A stretch of DNA of 33,956 bases from RGIG3009 sp045578425 (lineage in GTDB: Bacteria > Bacillota > Clostridia > Oscillospirales > Acutalibacteraceae): positions 1 to 33,956 of the forward strand of contig JAZNKF010000001.1 in assembly GCA_045578425.1 (NCBI GenBank), given 5' to 3'. This document shows positions 1 to 6,032 of the stretch, one piece after another. Positions within the stretch are counted from its first letter, which is position 1. Each line of letters starts with the position of its first letter. Below the pieces are notes generated by a model. It worked only from the letters and a program-made list of their open reading frames with translations, was not told where the DNA came from and ran no database searches. The position numbers were made by a program, and so were the translations under genes.

Positions 1-4
1 TTGC

Positions 5-1042
5 ATGAAACGCGTATGGGTCGGCATGAGCGGTGGCATCGACAGTTCGGCAGCGGCTTTTTTGTTACAACAACAAGGCTTTTTAGTAGAAGGCGTCACG
101 TTGCAATTATTGGACGGTCCCTCTACCGATGCGGACGATGCCAAAAAAATGGCACAAACGTTGGGAATCGAACACCGTGTTTTAGATTATCGCGCATGGT
201 TTCGTGAATCGGTCATGCAAAACTTTGCCGATACGTATTGTCGCGGCGAAACTCCCAACCCTTGTTTGGTTTGCAACAAAACCGTCAAATTCGGTAAACT
301 GTTGGACGATGCGTTGGAAGCGGGTGCCGATGCAGTTGCCACGGGACATTATGCGCAGTGCGAACAATCCCAAGACGGCCGTTGGTTGCTCAAAAAAGCG
401 GCAGACACCACCAAAGACCAAAGTTATGTTTTATATTCTCTGACACAACATCAATTATCCCATTCGCTGTTTCCTTTGGGCGGCATGACCAAAACCGAAA
501 TTCGCCGTTTGGCGCAGGAACAAGGATGGGTAACGGCACACAAATCCGACAGTCAAGATATTTGTTTTGTGCCAAACGGCAATTACGTTGAGTTTTTGGA
601 AAAAGAGTTTCACATTCAGCGCCAAAGCGGCAAATTTTTAAACATGCAAGGTGAGTGTATCGGCACGCATGCGGGCATGATTGGATACACCATCGGTCAA
701 CGCAAAGGACTGGGTGTTGCCTTTGGTGAGCCGCGGTACGTCACCGCCAAAGATGCGGTAACTAACACCGTAACGCTGGGAAAACATGAAGAGTTGTTTT
801 CCTCGTCATTGGTTGCCGATGATGTCAACTGGATAGCATTTGACGAACTCAAAGAACCGTTGCGGGTGACTGCCAAAACGCGGTATTCGCAGGTGGAAGC
901 GGCAGCAACGGTCGAGCCGTTTGGCGATTCGCGCATAAAAGTGATTTTTGATGAACCGCAACGGGCGTTAACGGCAGGACAAGCCGTGGTTTTGTACCAA
1001 GGCGATTACGTTGTCGGCGGCGGAACAATACAAGCAACATAA
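5..1042 (+). CDS. mnmA: tRNA 2-thiouridine(34) synthase MnmA
   Basis: Cytoplasmic enzyme that takes sulfur from a persulfide relay and thiolates C2 of the wobble uridine in Lys, Glu and Gln tRNAs, using ATP. Seen in the 345-residue protein: the PP-loop SGGIDSS at residues 9-15, the NPCLVCN segment with Cys87 and Cys90, and the second catalytic Cys187 in the DICFVP motif; Cys87 and Cys187 are expected to form the catalytic disulfide. The segment GYTIGQRKGLG, typical of the central domain, is also present. The length is slightly short of the usual 355-370 residues but nothing looks missing. ATG at 5 is taken as the start because the PP-loop then falls at the usual distance from the N-terminus; its ribosome-binding site lies outside the window, so a cysteine desulfurase neighbour cannot be checked. 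A strong terminator follows directly. Confidence 0.95.
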   Translation: MKRVWVGMSGGIDSSAAAFLLQQQGFLVEGVTLQLLDGPSTDADDAKKMAQTLGIEHRVLDYRAWFRESVMQNFADTYCRGETPNPCLVCNKTVKFGKLLDDALEAGADAVATGHYAQCEQSQDGRWLLKKAADTTKDQSYVLYSLTQHQLSHSLFPLGGMTKTEIRRLAQEQGWVTAHKSDSQDICFVPNGNYVEFLEKEFHIQRQSGKFLNMQGECIGTHAGMIGYTIGQRKGLGVAFGEPRYVTAKDAVTNTVTLGKHEELFSSSLVADDVNWIAFDELKEPLRVTAKTRYSQVEAAATVEPFGDSRIKVIFDEPQRALTAGQAVVLYQGDYVVGGGTIQAT

Positions 1043-1085
1043 GAACACGCCATTCTCTGCAAAGAGAATGGCGTGTTCTTTTTTT
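1043..1085 (+). terminator. Rho-independent terminator of mnmA
   Basis: A perfect 16-bp stem (1043-1058 with 1063-1078) closed by a GCAA tetraloop is followed by seven T residues (1079-1085). It begins directly after the mnmA stop and ends one base before the rnfA-like stop codon arriving from the other strand. In the minus direction the tail is only TTATGTTG, so it would work less well for the rnf operon. Confidence 0.93.
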
Positions 1086-1086
1086 G

Positions 1087-1683
1087 TTAAATCAAATTCA
1101 GTTTGGTTTTAAAGCCCATCAAAGCCAGTGCCAACAAGCCAAGATACACCAAAGTGGCGGGCAACCCGCGAAAAGCGCGGGGAATATCGGGGTTATCCAA
1201 CCGTTCCACCGCTTCGGCGGTAAGGGCGGAAAGGAGTACAAATCCAACGGCACCGCCCGCGGCAATGCCGATGGCGGGGAAAAAGGAAACAGAAACTTGA
1301 TAATTTATCAACAGCGATACACCGATGACCACGTTGTTAAACGCTGCCAGCGGTAAAACAGAACGCAAAGGGCGGTATTGCTCTTTTGAACGCGAAAGAT
1401 AAGCGGTGCATCCCAAATACAGCAAACCCGTCAGCACCAACAGGATAAACGGACGAATCATACGGGCAAACCACGTGTCGGGGAGAAGGAATCTGTCAAT
1501 AGGGAAAAACAACGCGGTAGTCAGCACGGAAAAGAACAACAGCAAGGTCCCAAAACGGAACAATTGCTTTGGACGCCGTACCAGTTTTATCATGGACGAG
1601 GCGCCCAAACCGGTGGTAAGTATCAAGTTTTGTGTGGTGGCAACCAACAAAAAGAAGAGCAACATATCGGTAAAAGATTTCAT
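1087..1683 (-). CDS. RnfA/RsxA-like membrane subunit, cluster cysteines absent
   Basis: Integral membrane protein of the RnfA/NqrE family, 198 residues with about six hydrophobic segments. Landmarks that identify it: the N-terminal QNLIL segment, the LPLAAFNNVVIGVSLL segment matching the usual LPLITTNCAVLGVALL, and the C-terminal PRAFRGLPA...ALMGF segment matching PFRGNAIA...AFMGF. In ordinary RnfA a cysteine sits in LGLCP and another in TNC; together with two cysteines of RnfE they hold a membrane-embedded [2Fe-2S] cluster. Here these positions are Ser29 (LGASS) and Asn117 (FNN), so both ligands are missing. The ATG overlaps the rnfE-like stop by four bases (ATGA), implying translational coupling. 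It is the last gene of the operon; an rnfB, which often comes next, is absent. Confidence 0.85.
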   Translation of the reverse strand: MKSFTDMLLFFLLVATTQNLILTTGLGASSMIKLVRRPKQLFRFGTLLLFFSVLTTALFFPIDRFLLPDTWFARMIRPFILLVLTGLLYLGCTAYLSRSKEQYRPLRSVLPLAAFNNVVIGVSLLINYQVSVSFFPAIGIAAGGAVGFVLLSALTAEAVERLDNPDIPRAFRGLPATLVYLGLLALALMGFKTKLNLI

Positions 1684-2321
1684 ACGTCAAGTTCCTCCTT
1701 TGCGGGAACGCGATGACGGATTAACTGTTGTACCCATTGCAGAGCTGCCGCCATAAAGCCGAGCAGAACATAACCGATAAACGGATGTTCCGCTTCCGGG
1801 AATCGCGCCGCATATCCCAGTGGAATATTCCAAATGGTACCGTTTATTGCCATTTCACGCAAGGCGGAAGTGACACACAATACGAAGCCAAACCCCAGTG
1901 CCGTACCGAGAGAATCGGCGAGCGTTGAAAGATAAGAAACTTTTGGAGATGCCATACCGGTAAAACGGTAAGTAAACAAGGTGTTTACCGCCATCAAGGG
2001 TAAAAACAAATACAAGTGTGCGTAGATGGTGGGGGACACCCATTGCCGTAAAACCAGTGCTGCCGCCAACAGCAAAACCGAAGAGAGCAAGGCATACACC
2101 AGCGGGCGCAGTTTGGAAGAAACGTATTTATCCAACCAAGAACCTGCCAATGCGGTGGGAACTAAAACAGCGGTGGTGCACAGAGAAAGTGCTACACCGT
2201 ATTGCAAATTAAAACCGATTGCCAAGATAGGGCACAAGCCTAATGCTTGCACCAAAACAACATTTTGCGGCAAAAAAGCGTTCCAAAACACAGAAAAAAA
2301 CGATTTAATCGAAGGTTTCAC
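1680..2321 (-). CDS. RnfE/RsxE-like membrane subunit, one cluster cysteine lost
   Basis: Integral membrane protein of the RnfE/NqrD family, 213 residues from the chosen start. Identifying segments are VQALGLCPILA near residues 25-34 and the LADSLGTALGFGF...SALREM segment matching the usual LDGFSIGMGA...LGSLREI. Cys30 of LGLCP is kept, but the second family cysteine (TNC) is Thr114 here (VNT). The start is GTG at 2321: GGGAGG lies about nine bases upstream and the GTG overlaps the rnfD-like stop (GTGA). The longer open frame reaching 2372 has no ribosome-binding site and would run into the rnfD-like gene. Direct coupling of D to E leaves no room for rnfG, which normally lies between them. Confidence 0.85.
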   Translation of the reverse strand: MKPSIKSFFSVFWNAFLPQNVVLVQALGLCPILAIGFNLQYGVALSLCTTAVLVPTALAGSWLDKYVSSKLRPLVYALLSSVLLLAAALVLRQWVSPTIYAHLYLFLPLMAVNTLFTYRFTGMASPKVSYLSTLADSLGTALGFGFVLCVTSALREMAINGTIWNIPLGYAARFPEAEHPFIGYVLLGFMAAALQWVQQLIRHRVPAKEELDV

Positions 2322-3301
2322 GAACGGTACACCTCCCAAACCTTTGAAAGGTAGCGCACGGCATGCCAACAACCGCGGTCTAACATAGCGGAAAAGGAAT
2401 TCACCAACAGCACCGCAAAGAAATCACAACATTCAAACCGACCGTAGCGTCTGAGCAACATGGTGAGTATGGCGGCAACAATGCCGTAAACAACACGAGC
2501 GGGGGGATAGTGTGGGGCGGTGATGGGGTCAGAAAGCAAAAACACACCGGAAAACAAAAGCAAGCCCGTGCACAACTCCAAAGCAATGCTGGCGGAAGCT
2601 AAAATATCGGCGCGGGGGAACAACACTGCCCACAACACACATACTGCAATATACGGAACAAAAATAAGCGGCGAGGCAGAACGGCGTACAAACAAGTATA
2701 CCGCGCAAGCGAGCAGCACCAAAATTCCTGCCGAACCGATAGGACCGGGAAAATCACCGCTTATCAGCGAAAGCCAATTATAAGAGGTGACACCGCCGCT
2801 GCTCAGTTGCGCAGAGGGGGAAACCGCCGTGATGACCGAGGAAGTATCCCACAAAGGGAGCCAGGTGTTTTGTGCCGTGTCGGGGTATACAAACAACCGT
2901 GTCGGAAAGCAAATAGCACAAAACGCCACACCGGCAGCAGCGGGGTTAAAAATGTTCCGCCCAAAACCGCCAAACGGCATTTTTGCTACACCGATAGCAA
3001 ACGCAGCCCCGATTACCGGCACCCAAAAGGGTGTTAAAGGGGACATCATAGCACCAATCAACGCGCCGGTCACGGCGGCAGTGCCGTCGGTGATGGTGGG
3101 GGACTGTAACCGAAAAGCACAGCACACCGTTTCCACAACCATGGCAGACAGCATGCCCGCCAGAATCAATAACAACGGGCGCCACCCAAAATACAAGCAA
3201 GAAAAGCCGGTGACGGCTGCCAAACACAGCAACACACCGCCCGACTGATAAAATGGATGATGTACTTCCCGCAAGTGCGGTGCAACAGAGGTTTTAAGCA
3301 T
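2318..3301 (-). CDS. RnfD/RsxD-like membrane subunit, flavinylation threonine absent
   Basis: Membrane subunit of the RnfD/NqrB family, 327 residues and strongly hydrophobic. Family landmarks are DGTAAVTGALIGAMM near residues 72-86, FGGFGRNIFNPA near 110-121, FPGPIGS, and SDPITAP near the C-terminus (normally TDPVTSP). Ordinary RnfD carries FMN bound through phosphate to the threonine of an SGAT/SAT motif followed by Pro-Leu. The matching segment here reads AVSPSAQL, with Ala164 at the flavin threonine, so covalent flavin is not expected. The ATG overlaps the 3' end of the rnfC-like gene by eight bases. The family assignment is firm; the loss of flavin is inferred by hand alignment. Confidence 0.85.
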   Translation of the reverse strand: MLKTSVAPHLREVHHPFYQSGGVLLCLAAVTGFSCLYFGWRPLLLILAGMLSAMVVETVCCAFRLQSPTITDGTAAVTGALIGAMMSPLTPFWVPVIGAAFAIGVAKMPFGGFGRNIFNPAAAGVAFCAICFPTRLFVYPDTAQNTWLPLWDTSSVITAVSPSAQLSSGGVTSYNWLSLISGDFPGPIGSAGILVLLACAVYLFVRRSASPLIFVPYIAVCVLWAVLFPRADILASASIALELCTGLLLFSGVFLLSDPITAPHYPPARVVYGIVAAILTMLLRRYGRFECCDFFAVLLVNSFSAMLDRGCWHAVRYLSKVWEVYRS

Positions 3302-4583
3302 GGCTATCCTCCATATCTAAAAACACGGCACCGGATGCCGCTTTGGATTCTTGTACCAACATTGCCAAAGGAATACCGCTGGGACAGACAAACGAGCAAG
3401 CGTTGCAGTTATCACATTCTTCAGCGTGTAGCGAGGGCAAGCGTTCGTAATGCATGTTTTGGTATCGTCTGGAAATTTCAAACGGCAGTAATCCCGCATG
3501 GCACACTTTGGCACAGCGGCCGCAACCAATGCAAGTATACGTTGCCGGAAGAGAAATGGCTTTGGATGAAAAAGCCAACAAGCAAGTCATACCGGGTAAC
3601 ACGGGAATATCCAAGGAGGAAACGCAAGTGCCGGTCATGGGCTCGCCGATAATAACATAATCCGGCGGTTCCGATACCCCGCAGTGTTCCAAGACCTGTT
3701 GTATGGTCACACCAAACGGTACCGAAACGTTTTGAGGATGCGGGACAGCATCTCCCGCCACGGTGAGAACACAGCGGCTGTGAGCTTCCGACAAAAATAA
3801 AGCGCGATATAAAGCAAGACACGCTTGTACACCCAAGCGTCCCACGGTGGCACCGTGAGGAACGGTGTGAGTGCCGAATTTTTTGCCACGGTGGACAATA
3901 TCCGTTACCGGATAGTAGGAATCGGTTTGATACAAAAACGGTTTTCCAATGCGAAGTGCCAGTGCACGGCGACGAGCACCCGACAAGCACACCGCAATAT
4001 GATACCTTGTGACAGCGGCGCAACGAGCCGCCATACGCAGGCCTTCCAGCACTTGCTCGGCGCAGTCGTGCAAAACGGCAAAGGCAGAAGAAGAAAAAGG
4101 TTCCACCTCAACGGCATCCACCACCAAAAATCCGCAACCGTTTGTTTGCCACTCTTTTAGTTTTAACGAGAGCGGCACACCGTCTAACTCGTCAACAATT
4201 CCGGCTTGCTCGGCGGCTTGCAAAATATATTCGGGTGTGAATTGTTCCCTGGCGGGGGTAGGTACTTCCGGTGTAGGATTGTCCGGCAGACAGTCAATCA
4301 CCACACAAGGCAACGTACCGTATAACGGGTGTTGTACTTCCCGTTCGCCGCTGACAAGGCCGGTAACACTCGAACACACTGCCGAAATCGGGTCTTCTTC
4401 TATAACCGATAAGCGGGTGCCTTTTCGTACCGTGTCGTATAAATGCACCGCAGGAACAACAGCGGCTTCTGTTGGGAAAGCGAGGGGAAGGGTTACTTGT
4501 GTTACATCGTTCAGTTCGGTTGTAGGCAAAGAAATGGCCGGCTCCTTTTGAAACAACAGCCGAACACCTGCTTTGAACGCCAC
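3294..4583 (-). CDS. RnfC-like Fe-S subunit lacking the FMN/NADH motif
   Basis: Peripheral subunit of an Rnf-like complex, 429 residues. Two intact ferredoxin-type [4Fe-4S] motifs lie near the C-terminus: Cys351, 354, 357, 361 and Cys390, 393, 396, 400. The middle keeps RnfC features: the AGIV segment, EVEPF for ECEPY, TVAGDAV for TVTGDAV, and GEPMTG for GGPMMG. The glycine-rich GLGGAGFPT segment that forms the FMN/NADH site in RnfC and complex I NuoF is replaced by DELDGVPLS, and the cysteine of ECEPY is Val. The N-terminal FKGG/HPP segment is also missing. The start is GTG at 4583, seven bases after GGTGG. The frame stays open back to 4859, but that extension would overlap the divergent gene. 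First gene of the rnf-like operon. Confidence 0.85.
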   Translation of the reverse strand: MAFKAGVRLLFQKEPAISLPTTELNDVTQVTLPLAFPTEAAVVPAVHLYDTVRKGTRLSVIEEDPISAVCSSVTGLVSGEREVQHPLYGTLPCVVIDCLPDNPTPEVPTPAREQFTPEYILQAAEQAGIVDELDGVPLSLKLKEWQTNGCGFLVVDAVEVEPFSSSAFAVLHDCAEQVLEGLRMAARCAAVTRYHIAVCLSGARRRALALRIGKPFLYQTDSYYPVTDIVHRGKKFGTHTVPHGATVGRLGVQACLALYRALFLSEAHSRCVLTVAGDAVPHPQNVSVPFGVTIQQVLEHCGVSEPPDYVIIGEPMTGTCVSSLDIPVLPGMTCLLAFSSKAISLPATYTCIGCGRCAKVCHAGLLPFEISRRYQNMHYERLPSLHAEECDNCNACSFVCPSGIPLAMLVQESKAASGAVFLDMEDSHA

Positions 4584-4609
4584 AAAAGCACCACCTTTCC
4601 AAATTTGAT

Positions 4610-4637
4610 AAGATATCCAAAAATAACCTCTTGCCAA
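4610..4637 (-). promoter_or_regulatory. Putative promoter of the rnf-like operon
   Basis: On the minus strand, TTGGCA (4637-4632) and TATCTT (4615-4610) are 16 bases apart, leaving a leader of roughly 20 bases with a GGAAAGGTGG ribosome site before the GTG. The -35 box overlaps that of the divergent promoter on the other strand. Confidence 0.55.
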
Positions 4638-4659
4638 GAACTTGTCCGCATAATATGAT
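4631..4659 (+). promoter_or_regulatory. Putative sigma-A promoter of the MecA-like gene
   Basis: TTGCCA (4631-4636), a 17-base spacer and TATGAT (4654-4659) lie 54 bases upstream of the ATG. The -35 region is nearly palindromic (TTGCCAA/TTGGCAA) and is shared with the divergent rnf-like promoter. Confidence 0.7.
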
Positions 4660-4713
4660 GGTAGTAGGCTCGACTCTCGCCGACCTATCCTTGCAAGAGA
4701 GGGGAGAAACATA

Positions 4714-5295
4714 ATGAGAATAGAACCGCTCAGCAACGGGGCTTTGAAGATATGGATGAGTGAAGAAGAACTGGGACGATGGGGGTTAAGTTTTGAAACT
4801 TTAGGGACCGACAAAGTCCGTACCCACCGCGCCTTGATAAAATTATTGGGAATAGCCAAACAACGATTGATTGCTTGTCCCGAAGAAGAAATGCGTGTAG
4901 AAATTATGGCACTGCAAAGTGGTTATCTTTTTTTAATTACCCCTGAAAAGGATTGTTGGTCACCCGTTTGCAGTCCCAAAATTTACGCGATTGCCGATGC
5001 CGAAGAACTGTTGCGGTTGGGAGAAAATTTAGCGGCCAATCACGCGGGGGAAATGCCGCTTTCCTCATTGTACGCGTGGAACAAAGAATACCGCTTGATT
5101 ATATACGGTGTCACTCGTAAGCAAAGCAACGAATGGCGAGTTTTATCGGAATTTGCCAGGTGTGTTGCCGAGGGGAATGGCGCCGCCGCTTTTTTGGAAG
5201 AACACGGCATACCGATTATAAAAGGAACGGCACTTCACCGTTTGTGCGCAACGTATGAATCTCGTCTACCAACGCCGCCGCATCCGGCGCATTGA
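4714..5295 (+). CDS. MecA-family adaptor-like protein
   Basis: MecA proteins deliver substrates to the ClpC/ClpP protease. The 193-residue protein begins MRIEPLSNGALKIWMSEEEL, close in shape to the MecA start (MRIE followed by a short strand and a DL helix with GI/GL). Near the C-terminus a SSLYAWNKEYRLIIYG segment corresponds to the LYxYxxxYYLVL strand of the ClpC-binding domain, followed by the usual EFA segment. It is shorter than typical MecA (about 215-240 residues). ATG at 4714 follows GGGGAG. It is transcribed alone, divergently from the rnf-like operon, and its last 80 bases overlap rpe on the opposite strand, so the tail after about residue 173 is read from antisense-rpe sequence. 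Family call fairly sure; the substrate is unknown. Confidence 0.75.
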   Translation: MRIEPLSNGALKIWMSEEELGRWGLSFETLGTDKVRTHRALIKLLGIAKQRLIACPEEEMRVEIMALQSGYLFLITPEKDCWSPVCSPKIYAIADAEELLRLGENLAANHAGEMPLSSLYAWNKEYRLIIYGVTRKQSNEWRVLSEFARCVAEGNGAAAFLEEHGIPIIKGTALHRLCATYESRLPTPPHPAH

Positions 5296-5890
5296 ACAAC
5301 GCACTGCCGACCACGGCAATGTCTGCGCCTGCCGCCGCGGCAATCGGTGCCGTTTTGGCAGAAATGCCGCCGTCTACTTGCAAACAGACAGGAAGTGAGC
5401 CACGGTCAATTTCGCCTCGTAATTCACGGAGTTTGGGCATCATATCTTCCATGAATTTTTGCCCGCCAAACCCCGGCTCCACCGTCATGACCAACACCAT
5501 ATCGATTTTATCCAAATAGGGAAATACCGCCGAAGCCGGTGTTTTGGGCTTGATGGTAAGTCCTACTTTTTTACCGTGACTACGGATGGCTTCAATTGTT
5601 TCTTCAATTGGCGAATCGCTTTCCACGTGGAAGTTAATGAGGTCTGCCCCCGCTTTGGCAAAAGCGTCAATAAGACGATGTGGGTATTGCATCATCAAAT
5701 GCACGTCAAAAAACATATCCGAGATAGGACGGATGCGTTCAATCACCGGTGGTCCAAAACTCAAGTTGGGAACGAACACGCCGTCCATAACGTCCAAATG
5801 CACCATGTCTGCGCCGGATTGTTTAACAAAATCCATTTCGGCACCAAAGTGAGCAAAATCACATGTGAGAATAGAGGGGGAAACCAGCAT
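5216..5890 (-). CDS. rpe: Ribulose-phosphate 3-epimerase
   Basis: Interconverts ribulose 5-phosphate and xylulose 5-phosphate in the pentose phosphate pathway, in the cytoplasm. The 224-residue TIM-barrel protein shows PSIL with the conserved Ser near the N-terminus, the metal-binding HLDVMDG segment, a second metal His in FDVHLM, VMTVEPGFGGQ with the catalytic Asp position read as Glu-Pro-Gly context, VDGGI with the catalytic Asp, and the phosphate-binding GSALF. The start is ATG at 5890, six bases after GAGG; longer in-frame starts at 5902 and 5944 lack a ribosome site. Monocistronic on the minus strand with its own promoter. Its 3' end overlaps the MecA-like gene by 80 bases. It would pair with the ribose-phosphate-producing deo genes elsewhere in the window. 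Confidence 0.93.
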   Translation of the reverse strand: MLVSPSILTCDFAHFGAEMDFVKQSGADMVHLDVMDGVFVPNLSFGPPVIERIRPISDMFFDVHLMMQYPHRLIDAFAKAGADLINFHVESDSPIEETIEAIRSHGKKVGLTIKPKTPASAVFPYLDKIDMVLVMTVEPGFGGQKFMEDMMPKLRELRGEIDRGSLPVCLQVDGGISAKTAPIAAAAGADIAVVGSALFNAPDAAALVDEIHTLRTNGEVPFLL

Positions 5891-5928
5891 AACAAACCTC
5901 ATTTCCGCTTGGTATTGTTTGTTGCCAT

Positions 5929-5940
5929 TTGGTATACCAA
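5929..5940. promoter_or_regulatory. 12-bp palindrome in the rpe leader, possible operator
   Basis: TTGGTATACCAA is a perfect palindrome lying about 8-18 bases downstream of the inferred rpe transcription start. A half-copy (TTGGTAT) recurs at 5909-5915. The position suits a repressor site, but no regulator can be named. Confidence 0.4.
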
Positions 5941-5953
5941 GCAACTCATCTAT

Positions 5954-5982
5954 ATTTTACCGTATTTTTGATAAAAGGTCAA
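5954..5982 (-). promoter_or_regulatory. Putative sigma-A promoter of rpe
   Basis: TTGACC (5982-5977), a 17-base spacer and TAAAAT (5959-5954) on the minus strand. It abuts the pnp terminator, so rpe is expected to be transcribed independently of rpsO-pnp. Confidence 0.75.
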
Positions 5983-5984
5983 GC

Positions 5985-6014
5985 AAAAGCCCGACAACGC
6001 AGTTGTCGGGCTTT
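5985..6014 (-). terminator. Rho-independent terminator of pnp
   Basis: A 13-bp perfect stem (6014-6002 with 5998-5986) around a three-base loop is followed on the minus strand by TTTTGCTT. It lies 19 bases after the pnp stop. Confidence 0.85.
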
Positions 6015-6032
6015 ATGATTAAATATGGGTGA

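Noticed and set aside
2322..2372. Longer N-terminus of the RnfE-like protein
   Set aside because: No ribosome site, deep overlap with the rnfD-like gene; GTG at 2321 with GGGAGG is clearly better.
4584..4859. Longer N-terminus of the RnfC-like protein
   Set aside because: The frame is open but would overlap the divergent gene and its promoter; GTG at 4583 has a good ribosome site and family-like length.
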